From the NCBI GenBank assembly GCA_903837525.1, contig CAILUU010000022.1:1-64000 (forward strand): 64,000 nucleotides of DNA. Direction: 5' to 3'. Below the pieces are notes generated by a model. That model worked only from the letters and a program-made list of their open reading frames with translations. It did not search any database and was not told the origin of the DNA. Position 1 is the stretch's first letter. Every line of letters starts with the position of its first letter. Origin of the DNA: an uncultured Bacteroidota bacterium (lineage in GTDB: Bacteria > Bacteroidota > Bacteroidia > Chitinophagales > Chitinophagaceae). Shown piece after piece: positions 18,148 to 28,205 of this stretch. The translations under genes and the position numbers were made by a program.

Positions 18148-19486
18148 ACCTTACTTCCAAAACCTCCCTCGTATTTGCTGTAATTTTAAAACGATCATCA
18201 ATACGCATACCCACTACCCAGATTATTTTTTTATTACTTTCTAGTACCCAAATATTTTCTTTTTGTGTAAGCGATAATTTGTTATCGATAAAAAAGCGAC
18301 TAAGTTTTTTCTTATGCTTCATGCCTAACGGATAAAAATAATCGCCTTGTTTCCATTTTCGGAGTAACAAGGGAAAAGTTATTTTTGAAGCATCTAATTG
18401 AATGTCGAATTTTGAATTCTGAATGTCGAATTTTGAATTTAACTCAAGCTCAAGCTCTCCGTTTTCAAAGCTAATTTTTTTATCCCCTTCTTCAATTAAA
18501 ATAGTAACGGCTTCGTTTGTATTTTTTGGGGAGATGATTAACCATTTTCTATTCCGGATTATTCTGTGGGTAGATGATTGAATATACTTTCCGCTATCGG
18601 CTTGTAGTAAATTAACAATATCGGTTGTTTGCAATGCTGTAAAACCAAAATCTTTTACAATTTCGTACACAATAGTTTGCAATGGTTTTGCTTTTGCTAA
18701 TTTTAAAACAGGTATATGCACTTCGTTACCTTTTAATACACACAGCTTATTTTTATGCAAAGTAATAGCTTGGTTATACAATACCTCTACATCAATAAAT
18801 CGATTAATGTTTTGCAAACTATTTTCCTCAGCTTGTGGAAATATTTTTTGAATAGCGGGTATTATGTCGTTTCTAAAATAATTACGAGTATACTCGTTTC
18901 GTGCATTGGTACTATCGGTTACAAAAGCTAGATTATTTTCAGTTGAAAAATTTTCAATCTCACTTCTTTTAGCAAATAAAAGTGGACGAATAATTTTCTG
19001 TTGTTTTGGCAAAATACCTCGTAACCCTTTTATACCAGTACCTCTAAAAAAATTCATAAGCACTGTTTCTATATTATCGTTGGCATGGTGAGCCGTTAAG
19101 ATGTACGATGTTTGATATAAACCATTTTGAATATTGAATTTTGAATGTTGAATTTCCTTAAACCATTCGTATCGCAAATCTCTTGCTGTTTCCTCAATAG
19201 ATGTTTTTCGGTTTTTAACTTCTTCGGTTGTATTAAATGTTTGGCTATAAAATTCTACATTATATTTTACGGCTAATTCTTTTACAAAGTTTTCATCTCT
19301 ATCACTCTCGGCTCCTCTTAATTTAAAGTTGCAATGAGCAATAGAAAAATTGTAACCAGCTTGGTGGCAAAGTTCACATAACACCACACTATCTACACCA
19401 CCACTTACAGCAAGTAGCAATTTATCTTTTTGGTTAAAAAGATGATGTTGTTTTATGTATTGTTGAAAGTTGCTCAATAAGGACAT
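18128..19486 (-). CDS. tilS: tRNA(Ile)-lysidine synthetase TilS
   Basis: LAVSGGVDSVVL PP-loop, LTAHHANDNIETVLMNFFRGTGIKGLRGI; start preferred at MSLLSNFQ. Confidence 0.93.
   Translation of the reverse strand: MSLLSNFQQYIKQHHLFNQKDKLLLAVSGGVDSVVLCELCHQAGYNFSIAHCNFKLRGAESDRDENFVKELAVKYNVEFYSQTFNTTEEVKNRKTSIEETARDLRYEWFKEIQHSKFNIQNGLYQTSYILTAHHANDNIETVLMNFFRGTGIKGLRGILPKQQKIIRPLLFAKRSEIENFSTENNLAFVTDSTNARNEYTRNYFRNDIIPAIQKIFPQAEENSLQNINRFIDVEVLYNQAITLHKNKLCVLKGNEVHIPVLKLAKAKPLQTIVYEIVKDFGFTALQTTDIVNLLQADSGKYIQSSTHRIIRNRKWLIISPKNTNEAVTILIEEGDKKISFENGELELELNSKFDIQNSKFDIQLDASKITFPLLLRKWKQGDYFYPLGMKHKKKLSRFFIDNKLSLTQKENIWVLESNKKIIWVVGMRIDDRFKITANTREVLEVRFKNLDS
18400..18441. repeat. 21-bp in-frame tandem duplication inside tilS
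   Basis: GAATGTCGAATTTTGAATTCT / GAATGTCGAATTTTGAATTTA; encodes NSKFDIQ-NSKFDIQ on the minus strand. Confidence 0.9.
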
Positions 19487-19540
19487 AACGCTTTTTCTAC
19501 TTAGATTTAGTTTTAAAATGAATAGCATTTGCTACAATAT

Positions 19541-19601
19541 ACGCTTCGATAAAAGCTCAATAAAGATTTGCCGTACAAGTGAGTGACACAAGGATGATGC
19601 C
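19541..19601. repeat. Dispersed intergenic element, copy 1
   Basis: cgataaaagctcaataaagatttgccgtacaagtgagtgacacaaggatgatgcc; inverted copy at 29858..29916. Confidence 0.75.
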
Positions 19602-19627
19602 ATGAAAAAAAAATGTTTGTAACCAAA

Positions 19628-19939
19628 TTACTCCTCCACATCTTCTTTTGCACCCATTAACTCATTGTAACTATGCATATCTCCGGCTTTTTTTGCTTCT
19701 TGCATTCCACGTTCGTAAATTTTTATAGCTTTTTCAAAATTTCCAGCCCTTTCTAATAACTTACCTAAATGATAATAACTACCCACATAAGTTGGCTCTC
19801 TAAGCAATAATTCATTAAACACATTTCTAGCTTCTTCATCCCTATCAATCTTTATGTATTCTAGCGCTAGTGCATGTTGCAGAAAGCTATCTTTACCATT
19901 TTGTTTAATATATTCCAACAATTTTTTTATTCTGCTCAA
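19628..19939 (-). CDS. Tetratricopeptide repeat protein
   Basis: ALALEYIKIDRDEEARNVFNELLLREPTYVGSYYHLGKLLERAGNFEKAIKIYERGM. Confidence 0.85.
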   Translation of the reverse strand: MSRIKKLLEYIKQNGKDSFLQHALALEYIKIDRDEEARNVFNELLLREPTYVGSYYHLGKLLERAGNFEKAIKIYERGMQEAKKAGDMHSYNELMGAKEDVEE

Positions 19940-19977
19940 TTTTTTATTATTTTATTTTTAATTTTCAAATGTTCCTT

Positions 19978-19985
19978 TATCTTTG
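19978..19985 (+). promoter_or_regulatory. Candidate Bacteroidetes -7 promoter element upstream of etfB
   Basis: TATCTTTG matching TAnnTTTG. Confidence 0.4.
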
Positions 19986-20056
19986 CATTAGTTGCATAAA
20001 CAACCAATTTACCTAACTCCTGCCTTTCCAATGGAGAGGAGGCAAATGTAAGCAGT

Positions 20057-20800
20057 ATGAAAATTTTAGTTTGTATAAGTAAAACTCCTGATACAACGGC
20101 AAAAATAGCCTTTGCAGATAACAACACAAAGTTTGCGTCTGATGGAGTTCAATGGATTATAAATCCTTACGACGAATGGTACGCCTTAGTAAGAGCAATT
20201 GAGCTTAAAGAAGTAGATGCTACAACCTCCATTAGTTTGGTAACTGTTGGCGGTGCAGAAGCTGATCCTATTATACGTAAAGCACTTGCCCTAGGCGGTG
20301 ATGATGCTATACGTATTAATGCAGATAGCCATGATAGCTACTACATTGCAAGCCAAATAGCTGCAGTTGCAAAAGAAGGTGGCTACGATTTAATTTTTAC
20401 AGGAAAAGAAACTATAGATTATAACGGTTCGTCCATTGGTGGAATGGTAGCTGAGTTATTAGATTTGCCTTATATTTCTTTAGCTACAAAATTTGATATT
20501 GCTGGCACAACTGCCACTGTGGTTAGAGAAATTGAAGCTGGTAAAGAAACCAACCAAGCCAATTTACCCTTAGTAGTTAGCTGCCAAAAAGGAATGGCTG
20601 AGCAGCGTATACCAAATATGAAAGGTATAATGGGGGCAAGAACTAAGCCTTTAAAAGTAGTAGAGCCTATTACAATTGATGCATTAACAACCCTTGCAAG
20701 TTTTGATTTACCGCTTGCAAAAGCTGGTGTAAAATTAGTTAGTGCAGATACGCCAGAAGAGTTGGTAAGATTACTGCATGAAGAGGCGAAGGTGTTTTAA
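20057..20800 (+). CDS. etfB: Electron transfer flavoprotein beta subunit
   Basis: MKILVCISKTPDTTAKIAF ... INPYDEWYALVRAIELKE ... GKETIDYNGSSIGGMVAELL. Confidence 0.93.
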   Translation: MKILVCISKTPDTTAKIAFADNNTKFASDGVQWIINPYDEWYALVRAIELKEVDATTSISLVTVGGAEADPIIRKALALGGDDAIRINADSHDSYYIASQIAAVAKEGGYDLIFTGKETIDYNGSSIGGMVAELLDLPYISLATKFDIAGTTATVVREIEAGKETNQANLPLVVSCQKGMAEQRIPNMKGIMGARTKPLKVVEPITIDALTTLASFDLPLAKAGVKLVSADTPEELVRLLHEEAKVF

Positions 20801-20878
20801 TAATTGATGAGTGTTAATATGATTAATTATCATTTTCAAAACTCATAAATCATAATTCATAACTTATAATTAAATAAT

Positions 20879-21832
20879 ATGGTTTTAGTTTACATAGATT
20901 TAGTAGAAGGAAAATTAAAAAAATCTGCTTTTGAAGTTGCCTCTTATGCTGCTGAAACTGCTAAACTTTTAGGTACAAACGCTTATGCTATTGTATTAGG
21001 AAACAGTACAGATGATTTAACTAGTCTTGGCAAATATGGCATTACAAAAGTACATACCGTAGCCGCCGCTACTGCTTTTGATGCACAAGTATTTACCAAA
21101 GTTATTGCAGATGCTGCTACACAACTAAATGCTACTGTTGTAATTTTTAGTAATAACTTAAACGGAAAAGCTATTGCACCCAGGTTAAGTGTACGCTTAA
21201 AAGCAGGCTTTGTTAGCGGAGCAGTTGCATTACCAGATGTTAGCAATGGTTTTGTGGTAAAGAAAAACGTTTTCAGCGGTAAAGCCTTTGCTAATGTTGC
21301 TATACGAACTGGGGTAAAAATTATTTCATTAAATCCTAATTCCTTTAATATAGTTGTTGTAGATGGCAGTGCAGAAGTAATCGCTTTTGCAACACCAGTT
21401 GATGTATCAAAAATTGAAATTACAGCTACTAATAAAGTAACTGGCGAAGTATTGTTAACCGAAGCAGAAATTGTAGTAAGTGGTGGTAGAGGTTTAAAAG
21501 GGCCAGAAAACTGGGGCTTAGTAACCGACCTTGCAAAATTGTTAGGCGCTGCTACTGCTTGCAGTCGGCCTGTGGCAGATATTCATTGGCGTCCTCATCA
21601 TGAGCATGTAGGGCAAACAGGTATTGCCATTGCACCAAACTTATACATAGCCATTGGTATTAGTGGAGCTATACAACATTTGGCTGGTGTAAACCGTAGC
21701 AAAACAATTGTAGTAATTAATAAAGACCCCGAAGCTCCGTTTTTTAAAGCGGCAGATTACGGTATTGTTGGCGATGCTTTTGAAGTAATGCCAAAAATTA
21801 TTGATGCAGTAAGAAAGTTAAAGGGAGCTTAA
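20879..21832 (+). CDS. etfA: Electron transfer flavoprotein alpha subunit
   Basis: VVSGGRGLKGPENWGLV; HVGQTGIAIAPNLYIAIGISGAIQHLAGV. Confidence 0.94.
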   Translation: MVLVYIDLVEGKLKKSAFEVASYAAETAKLLGTNAYAIVLGNSTDDLTSLGKYGITKVHTVAAATAFDAQVFTKVIADAATQLNATVVIFSNNLNGKAIAPRLSVRLKAGFVSGAVALPDVSNGFVVKKNVFSGKAFANVAIRTGVKIISLNPNSFNIVVVDGSAEVIAFATPVDVSKIEITATNKVTGEVLLTEAEIVVSGGRGLKGPENWGLVTDLAKLLGAATACSRPVADIHWRPHHEHVGQTGIAIAPNLYIAIGISGAIQHLAGVNRSKTIVVINKDPEAPFFKAADYGIVGDAFEVMPKIIDAVRKLKGA

Positions 21833-21912
21833 ACTCTTCTTCTATCGTTGCGTTACTCTCTTGTTCAACTTAAAAATACTTAGCTTGCCGAAGTAAAGCA
21901 AATTAAACACAT

Positions 21913-21942
21913 AAAACCATAGCAAATAGCTGTGGTTTTTTT
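21913..21942 (+). terminator. Rho-independent terminator after etfA
   Basis: AAAACCATAGC-aaata-GCTGTGGTTTT + T-run (one wobble pair). Confidence 0.8.
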
Positions 21943-21956
21943 ATATTTGCTCTTCA

Positions 21957-22547
21957 ATGAAAAGAATAGAACTAGAAATAGTAGCACTTAGTCATAGTAT
22001 AACCCAAACACATTCGTATGCGGTGGTATTGGGTGAGGTAAATGGTTTACGGCGAATACCTATTGTTATTGGTGGCTTTGAGGCACAAGCTATTGCTGTG
22101 GCTTTAGAACGTATGAACCCAAGCCGACCGTTAACACACGACTTAATGAAGAATTTTATGCTTGCTTTTAATGTGGAGTTACATGAAGTGGTGATTAACG
22201 ATTTACAAGAAGGCATTTTTTATAGTCAGCTAATTTGCAGTGGCGCTAACGATACCGTAGAAATTGATAGCCGAACTAGCGATGCATTAGCACTAGCGGT
22301 TCGTTTTGGTTGCCCTATTTATACCTACGATACCATTTTAGACCAAGCAGGTGTATTAATGGAAGATGATGGTAAAAAGAAAAAAGAAAGTAATATAACA
22401 AGCATTACAACCGAACAAGGTGGTAGTGATGATTTGAAAGCTATGAGCTTAGAAGAATTAAATACATTGCTTAATAATGTGTTAGAGCAGGAAGATTATA
22501 TAAAAGCTATTGCTATTAGAGATGAAATAAAAAGCAGAGGGAAATAA
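21957..22547 (+). CDS. Bifunctional nuclease (DUF151) family protein with C-terminal UVR-like motif
   Basis: GEVNGLRRIPIVIGGFEAQAIAVALE, IDSRTSDALALAVRFGCPIY; C-term LNNVLEQEDYIKAIAIRDEIK. Confidence 0.9.
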   Translation: MKRIELEIVALSHSITQTHSYAVVLGEVNGLRRIPIVIGGFEAQAIAVALERMNPSRPLTHDLMKNFMLAFNVELHEVVINDLQEGIFYSQLICSGANDTVEIDSRTSDALALAVRFGCPIYTYDTILDQAGVLMEDDGKKKKESNITSITTEQGGSDDLKAMSLEELNTLLNNVLEQEDYIKAIAIRDEIKSRGK

Positions 22548-22645
22548 TGGATAATTGATAATGGGTTATTGAATAATTAGCTCAAAAATTATTGGCTATT
22601 CTATCATTTACTAATCTTGATTAATAAAATTATCCATTAATAAAA

Positions 22646-23485
22646 ATGATTTCTTTTCCCAACTGCAAAATAAACCTTGGCTTACACATCGTTAATAAAC
22701 GAGCAGATGGCTTTCATAATTTAGAAACTATTTTTTACCCAATTCCTTTATCTGATGCTGTTGAAATTATAACTTCGTTCTCAACAAATGGTGTTACCTA
22801 TACATCATCAGGAAATGCTATAGATGGAGCAGCAGACGATAACCTTTGTATAAAAGCCTACCATTTATTAAAAAAAGATTTCCCTAATTTACCCAATATA
22901 AAATTGCATTTGCACAAAGTAATACCTACTGGTGCTGGGCTTGGTGGTGGTAGTGCAGATGCTGCTTTTGCATTAAAACTTATCAACGATAAATACCAAC
23001 TAAACCTCTCAACCTCTAAACTCCTAAACTATGCATTGCAATTAGGCAGCGATTGCCCTTTTTTTATTATCAACAAACCCTGCTTTGCAAGCGGCCGTGG
23101 AGAAGTTTTAGAAGAACTTGAATTAGATTTATCGGCTTTTAAATTTGTATTAATCAATCCAAACATTCATGTAAATACGGGTTGGGCTTTTGGGGAATTG
23201 GCAAAGGAGTCAGACGTCTCCAAGCCGTCAGACCACTACAAAAAATATATAAAAGAAATTATTCAACAACCCATAACTACTTGGAGAGAAAATCTTAGTA
23301 ACGATTTTGAAAAAGTAGTTTTTGAAAAGCATCCTACAATAAAAAACATAAAAGAAGAATTGTACAAACAAGGTGCAATTTATGCAGCAATGAGTGGAAG
23401 TGGTAGCACAGTTTTTGGAATTTTTAATAAAGAGACTGATCTTCTGCTAAAGATTGACAGCCAGTACTTTATAAAAGAAATTTAA
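22646..23485 (+). CDS. ispE: 4-diphosphocytidyl-2-C-methyl-D-erythritol kinase
   Basis: PNCKINLGLHIVNKRADGFHNLETIFYPI; PTGAGLGGGSADAAFAL; AAMSGSGSTVFGIF. Confidence 0.94.
   Translation: MISFPNCKINLGLHIVNKRADGFHNLETIFYPIPLSDAVEIITSFSTNGVTYTSSGNAIDGAADDNLCIKAYHLLKKDFPNLPNIKLHLHKVIPTGAGLGGGSADAAFALKLINDKYQLNLSTSKLLNYALQLGSDCPFFIINKPCFASGRGEVLEELELDLSAFKFVLINPNIHVNTGWAFGELAKESDVSKPSDHYKKYIKEIIQQPITTWRENLSNDFEKVVFEKHPTIKNIKEELYKQGAIYAAMSGSGSTVFGIFNKETDLLLKIDSQYFIKEI
23209..23233. repeat. GTCAGAC direct-repeat element inside ispE
   Basis: GTCAGACGTCTCCAAGCCGTCAGAC; GC-rich patch in an AT-rich gene; GTCAGAC at 23209..23215 and 23227..23233. Confidence 0.7.
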
Positions 23486-23704
23486 GATTAATTTAGTGTT
23501 AAAATTGAACAGCATTGGATGCTATAGAAATTTAATATATCTTGTACAAAATTTTAGGATAATTAGAATACTACTAAACATATCAGCTTTCTTAAATAAC
23601 AACCTCGATTTACTCAATCATCGAAGTATATAGTTATTGATTTTAGGGCAACATACGCCCCTTCATAATCTACTTTTTTATTCTTCATTTTCAATTTCAA
23701 CATT

Positions 23705-24943
23705 ATGCATACTACAATTGCATTATCTGCCAATACACAACAATACATAGATATAGAGGACAAATTCGGCGCCCATAATTATCACCCATTGCCCGTAGTT
23801 TTAAGCCGTGGCAAAGGTGTTTTTGTTTACGATATAGATGGTAAACGCTACTACGATTTTTTAAGTGGATATAGTGCCGTTAATCAAGGACATTGCCATC
23901 CAAAAATTATTGCAGCCTTAGTAGAGCAAGCACAAAAATTAACCCTTACCTCAAGAGCTTTTCATAGTAATTTGTTGGGTGACTATGAAAAATATATTAC
24001 CAATTATTTTGGCTTCGACAAAGTACTACCAATGAATACAGGTGTTGAGGCTGTAGAAACCGCTATTAAATTAGCAAGGCGTTGGGGAACGCAACTAAAA
24101 GGAATTGAAAATGCTAAAAGTAAAATTATAGTTTGCTCACAAAATTTTCATGGCCGAACAACTGGCGTAATTTCTTTTAGTACCGACCCAGGTAGTAACA
24201 GTAATTTTGGCCCACTAATTAGTGGCTTTGAGGTAATTCCGTTTAATGATTTAATTGCATTAGAAAAATCGTTTCAAGATAAAAACGTATGTGGCTTTTT
24301 ATTTGAACCAATACAAGGGGAAGCAGGTGTTGTTGTACCAAATGAGGGTTATTATGGTGGCATACGAAATTTGTGTAACGAATATAATGTGTTGATGATA
24401 GCCGATGAAATACAAAGTGGTTTAGCAAGGACTGGCACTATGTTAGCAATTGACCGCGAAGATGTAAAAGCAGATATTTTGATTTTAGGAAAAGCTTTAA
24501 GTGGTGGCGTATTACCAGTAAGTGCTGTATTAGCAAATAACGAAATTATGCTTACCATAAAACCTGGTGAACATGGCAGTACGTATGGCGGGAACCCCTT
24601 AGCTTGTGCAGTTGCAACGGTTGCATTGCAAGTTTTAAAAGATGAAAACATGGTAGAAAATGCTAATGCAATGGGTAAATTATTAAGAGATGAATTACGC
24701 AACTTAAATTCGCCTTTTATAAAATTAGTACGTGGTAGAGGTTTGCTAAACGCAATTGTAATTAATCATAGTAACAAAGAGGCCGCTTGGGAACTTTGTT
24801 TGCAAATGAAAGAAAATGGATTAATTGCAAAACCTACCCATGGGGATAAAATTAGGCTTGCACCACCATTAATAATTACAAAAGAACAAATTTTGGAGTG
24901 TCTAGAAATTATTAAAAAAAGTTTACTTATTTTGAAAGAATAA
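23705..24943 (+). CDS. rocD: Ornithine--oxo-acid aminotransferase
   Basis: Class-III aminotransferase: [64 protein letters not shown]. Confidence 0.93.
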   Translation: MHTTIALSANTQQYIDIEDKFGAHNYHPLPVVLSRGKGVFVYDIDGKRYYDFLSGYSAVNQGHCHPKIIAALVEQAQKLTLTSRAFHSNLLGDYEKYITNYFGFDKVLPMNTGVEAVETAIKLARRWGTQLKGIENAKSKIIVCSQNFHGRTTGVISFSTDPGSNSNFGPLISGFEVIPFNDLIALEKSFQDKNVCGFLFEPIQGEAGVVVPNEGYYGGIRNLCNEYNVLMIADEIQSGLARTGTMLAIDREDVKADILILGKALSGGVLPVSAVLANNEIMLTIKPGEHGSTYGGNPLACAVATVALQVLKDENMVENANAMGKLLRDELRNLNSPFIKLVRGRGLLNAIVINHSNKEAAWELCLQMKENGLIAKPTHGDKIRLAPPLIITKEQILECLEIIKKSLLILKE

Positions 24944-24968
24944 CAAGTAAATAAAAGTATTAAACAAT

Positions 24969-25682
24969 ATGGATACTCACTTTCATCACGATATAACGCA
25001 CAACGAAGAACATTTAAAAAGCTCTGCAGCCCTTACAGATATTGTAATTGGTATGAGTGATGGGCTTACCGTTCCTTTTGCCTTAGCCGCTGGTTTAAGT
25101 GGAGTAATTGATAACAGTAATATTATTGTAATTGCTGGTATTGCCCAAATTCCTGCTGGTAGTATAGCAATGGGCTTAGGAGGATATTTAAGTGGAAAAA
25201 CCGAGCAAGATCATTATAAAAATGAAGTAAAAAGAGAAAATCACGAAATAGAAAACTTACGCCATAAAGAAATAGCAGAAACAAAAGAGTTTTTTGCCGG
25301 GCTAGGATTGAGTGAAGAGGTACAAAATAAAGCTACTGAAGAAATTTCCAGAGATAAAAATAAGTGGGTAGATTTTATGAAGAAGTACCAGCTAGGCTTA
25401 GAAAAAACTGACCCGAAAAGAGCAACAAAAAGTGCATTGAATATCGGCATATCTTATATTGTTGGAGGTATTATTCCTTTAAGCCCTTATTTTTTTATTG
25501 ATGATGCGCAAGAAGCTTTAAAATATTCTGCTGTTGCTACCCTACTTTGCTTATTTATGTTAGGCTATTTTAAAAGTAAAATAACAGGTGTTAATCCTCT
25601 ATTAGGTGCATTACGGGTTACCCTAATAGGTGCTGCAGCTGCTGCAGCTGCATTTGGAGTGGCAAAATTATTTGAACATTAA
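24969..25682 (+). CDS. VIT1/CCC1 family iron/manganese transporter
   Basis: IVIGMSDGLTVPFALAAGLSG, AGSIAMGLGGYLSGKTEQDHY. Confidence 0.92.
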   Translation: MDTHFHHDITHNEEHLKSSAALTDIVIGMSDGLTVPFALAAGLSGVIDNSNIIVIAGIAQIPAGSIAMGLGGYLSGKTEQDHYKNEVKRENHEIENLRHKEIAETKEFFAGLGLSEEVQNKATEEISRDKNKWVDFMKKYQLGLEKTDPKRATKSALNIGISYIVGGIIPLSPYFFIDDAQEALKYSAVATLLCLFMLGYFKSKITGVNPLLGALRVTLIGAAAAAAAFGVAKLFEH

Positions 25683-25710
25683 TTTCAATCGTGCATTTTG
25701 AATTTTGAAT

Positions 25711-26694
25711 TTAAATAGAATGTTTGTTATTACTACTAATATTCGCCATTGTCCATTCTACCTTTTTTTCAAACCAATGCTTACGAACAGTACAGGCTGT
25801 TTTTGTGCAAATGGCACAACTAAAATCTAAACAACCATCACTGTGCACAAACAGTTCCATACTTTCACCAAATTCTTTTTTAACTAAAGTAGATAATTCA
25901 TCTATTTCAGTATGCGCTTCATGTACATTTAAATACCAAGGAACGGTTAAGTGACAATCTAAATGTAATGTGCCACCGTACTTTATTATACGAAGATTAT
26001 GCAAGTCGATCCAATTTTCTTTTCTATTTCCATTTAACATTATTACCATTTTTTTTAGTAACTCTTCGTCGGCTTCATCCATAATACCAGCAATAGATTT
26101 ACGAATAATTTTATAGCCAGTATAAATAATAACAAAAGAAAAAATTAACGCAACAGCACTATCTATCCAATTAATTTTTGTTGCTACTAAAAGTATTAGT
26201 CCAGCAATAATTCCAACTGTACTCCAGGTATCGGCTTGTAAATGTTTTCCGCTTGCCACTAAGGCTAAAGAATTATTTTTTTTACCTACCCGCAAACAAA
26301 TTACACCTGCCACATAATTTATAACTGCAGTAGCTGCGACTAAACTTATTCCATAATCTAACTGCTTAAGCGTATGAGGGTGCAACAAATTAGTTATGGC
26401 TTCGTAAATAATAATAAAACCAGCAACTGCTATTAAAGTGCCTTCAATAGCTGCCGAAATAAATTCTGCTTTGCCATGTCCATAAGGGTGATAATAATCT
26501 TTAGGTTTAGCAGAAAGATATAAACTATACAAGCCAATTAAAGCAGCAATGACATTTACAATACTCTCTAATGCATCAGTTAAAATAGCAATAGAATTTG
26601 TACTATACCATGCTATAATTTTTACTACAAATAGTAAAATAGCAATAGCAGTAATTATTTTTTGAATCCGTAAATTTTGTTTACTTGTTTGCAA
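25711..26694 (-). CDS. Cation diffusion facilitator transporter
   Basis: LTDALESIVNVIAALIGLYSL, YHPYGHGKAEFISAAIEG, AGIMDEADEELL. Confidence 0.92.
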   Translation of the reverse strand: MQTSKQNLRIQKIITAIAILLFVVKIIAWYSTNSIAILTDALESIVNVIAALIGLYSLYLSAKPKDYYHPYGHGKAEFISAAIEGTLIAVAGFIIIYEAITNLLHPHTLKQLDYGISLVAATAVINYVAGVICLRVGKKNNSLALVASGKHLQADTWSTVGIIAGLILLVATKINWIDSAVALIFSFVIIYTGYKIIRKSIAGIMDEADEELLKKMVIMLNGNRKENWIDLHNLRIIKYGGTLHLDCHLTVPWYLNVHEAHTEIDELSTLVKKEFGESMELFVHSDGCLDFSCAICTKTACTVRKHWFEKKVEWTMANISSNNKHSI

Positions 26695-26891
26695 TATTAA
26701 AACGATGTAGCCAAAGGTATGATGTATATTGAAATAATTTATACGCAGAAAAAACTTAGTTAGTTGAATAGATCTATAAAGATTTGACTACTAGTAGATA
26801 ACCAGCCATAAAAAATATTCTATTAAAATACGAATAAATGCTAGAAACAAAAATATACTCTACAAACGTTATAAACTAAGCCGTTTAGCCT

Positions 26892-26899
26892 TATTTTTG
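26892..26899 (+). promoter_or_regulatory. Candidate -7 promoter element
   Basis: TATTTTTG upstream of the acyl-CoA dehydrogenase start. Confidence 0.35.
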
Positions 26900-26921
26900 C
26901 AGATATTTAAACCGATTGTTT

Positions 26922-28076
26922 ATGAATTTTGAATTTTCTGAAGAGCAAGAAATGATACGCCAAGCGGCAAGAGATTTTGCAAATAACGAATGTTTACCAG
27001 GAGTTATTGAAAGAGATGAATTACAAAAATTTCCGAAAGAACAAATAGAAAAGTTAGCAGACCTTGGTTTTATGGGAATGATGGTAAAGCCTGAATATGG
27101 CGGCAGTGGAATGGATACCATTAGCTACGTGTTAGCAATGGAAGAAATTAGTAAGGTAGATGCTAGTGTAAGCGTATGCGTTAGTGTAAACAATAGTTTA
27201 GTTTGTTACGGCTTACAAGAGTATGGAAACGAAGCTCAAAAACAAAAATATTTAGTCCCCCTAGCAAAAGGGAAAAAAGATGGCGAATTACATATTGGTG
27301 CCTTTTTATTAAGTGAGCCAGAAGCTGGTAGCGATGCTACAAGTCAACAAACTACTGCCGAAGATAAAGGCGATTACTATTTATTAAATGGTACTAAAAA
27401 CTGGATTACAAATGGTAATAGTGCAAGCACCTATTTAGTAATAGCCCAAACAGATGTAGCTAAAAAGCACAAAGGTATTAATGCACTTATTATAGAAAAG
27501 AATTGGCCAGGTGTAGTAGTTGGGGCTAAAGAAAATAAATTAGGCATTAGAGGTAGTGATACACACACCATTTTATTTAACGATGTAAAAGTGCCAAAAG
27601 AAAACAGAATTGGGGAAAATGGTTTTGGTTTTACATTTGCTATGAAAACACTTGCAGGGGGCCGTATTGGCATTGCAGCACAAGCACTAGGCATTGCAAG
27701 CGGTGCTTATGAAAGAGCCTTGGCTTATAGCAAACAACGTAAAGCGTTTGGTAAAGAAATTATGCACCACCAAGCAATACAATTTAAGCTAGCAGATATG
27801 GCAACAAAAATAGAGTGTGCAAGATTACTTTGTCTAAAATCGGCTTGGGAAAAAGATAATAAAATTGATTACACACTTAGTGGAAGTATGGCAAAAGTTT
27901 TTGCAAGCGAAACTGCCATGTGGACGGCAACCGAAGCTGTTCAAATACACGGTGGGTATGGCTTTGTAAAAGAATACCATGTAGAGCGTATGATGAGAGA
28001 TGCAAAAATTACCCAGATTTATGAGGGCACAAGCGAAGTACAACGAATTGTTATTAGCAGAAGTATTTTAAAGTAA
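26922..28076 (+). CDS. Acyl-CoA dehydrogenase
   Basis: LSEPEAGSDATSQQTTAEDKGDYYLLNGTKNWITNG; AVQIHGGYGFVKEYHVERMMRDAKITQIYEGTSEVQRIVIS. Confidence 0.94.
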   Translation: MNFEFSEEQEMIRQAARDFANNECLPGVIERDELQKFPKEQIEKLADLGFMGMMVKPEYGGSGMDTISYVLAMEEISKVDASVSVCVSVNNSLVCYGLQEYGNEAQKQKYLVPLAKGKKDGELHIGAFLLSEPEAGSDATSQQTTAEDKGDYYLLNGTKNWITNGNSASTYLVIAQTDVAKKHKGINALIIEKNWPGVVVGAKENKLGIRGSDTHTILFNDVKVPKENRIGENGFGFTFAMKTLAGGRIGIAAQALGIASGAYERALAYSKQRKAFGKEIMHHQAIQFKLADMATKIECARLLCLKSAWEKDNKIDYTLSGSMAKVFASETAMWTATEAVQIHGGYGFVKEYHVERMMRDAKITQIYEGTSEVQRIVISRSILK

Positions 28077-28205
28077 AATTTATTTCGCTGTTTAAAGTAA
28101 CAGGAACTACTATGGAGAAAGTAATATAAAAATGTGCAATTAATTTTGCACATTTTACTTTGTATAACTTTGTTATTATTTGCCAATGAGGAAAAAACAA
28201 CAAAT

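Noticed and set aside
22998-23035. CTAAACCTCTCAACCTCTAAACTCCTAAAC in ispE as a GGGTTTAG-family insertion
   Set aside because: The encoded LNLSTSKLLNYALQLGSDCPF fits the native IspE motif and expected length, so no insertion is needed.
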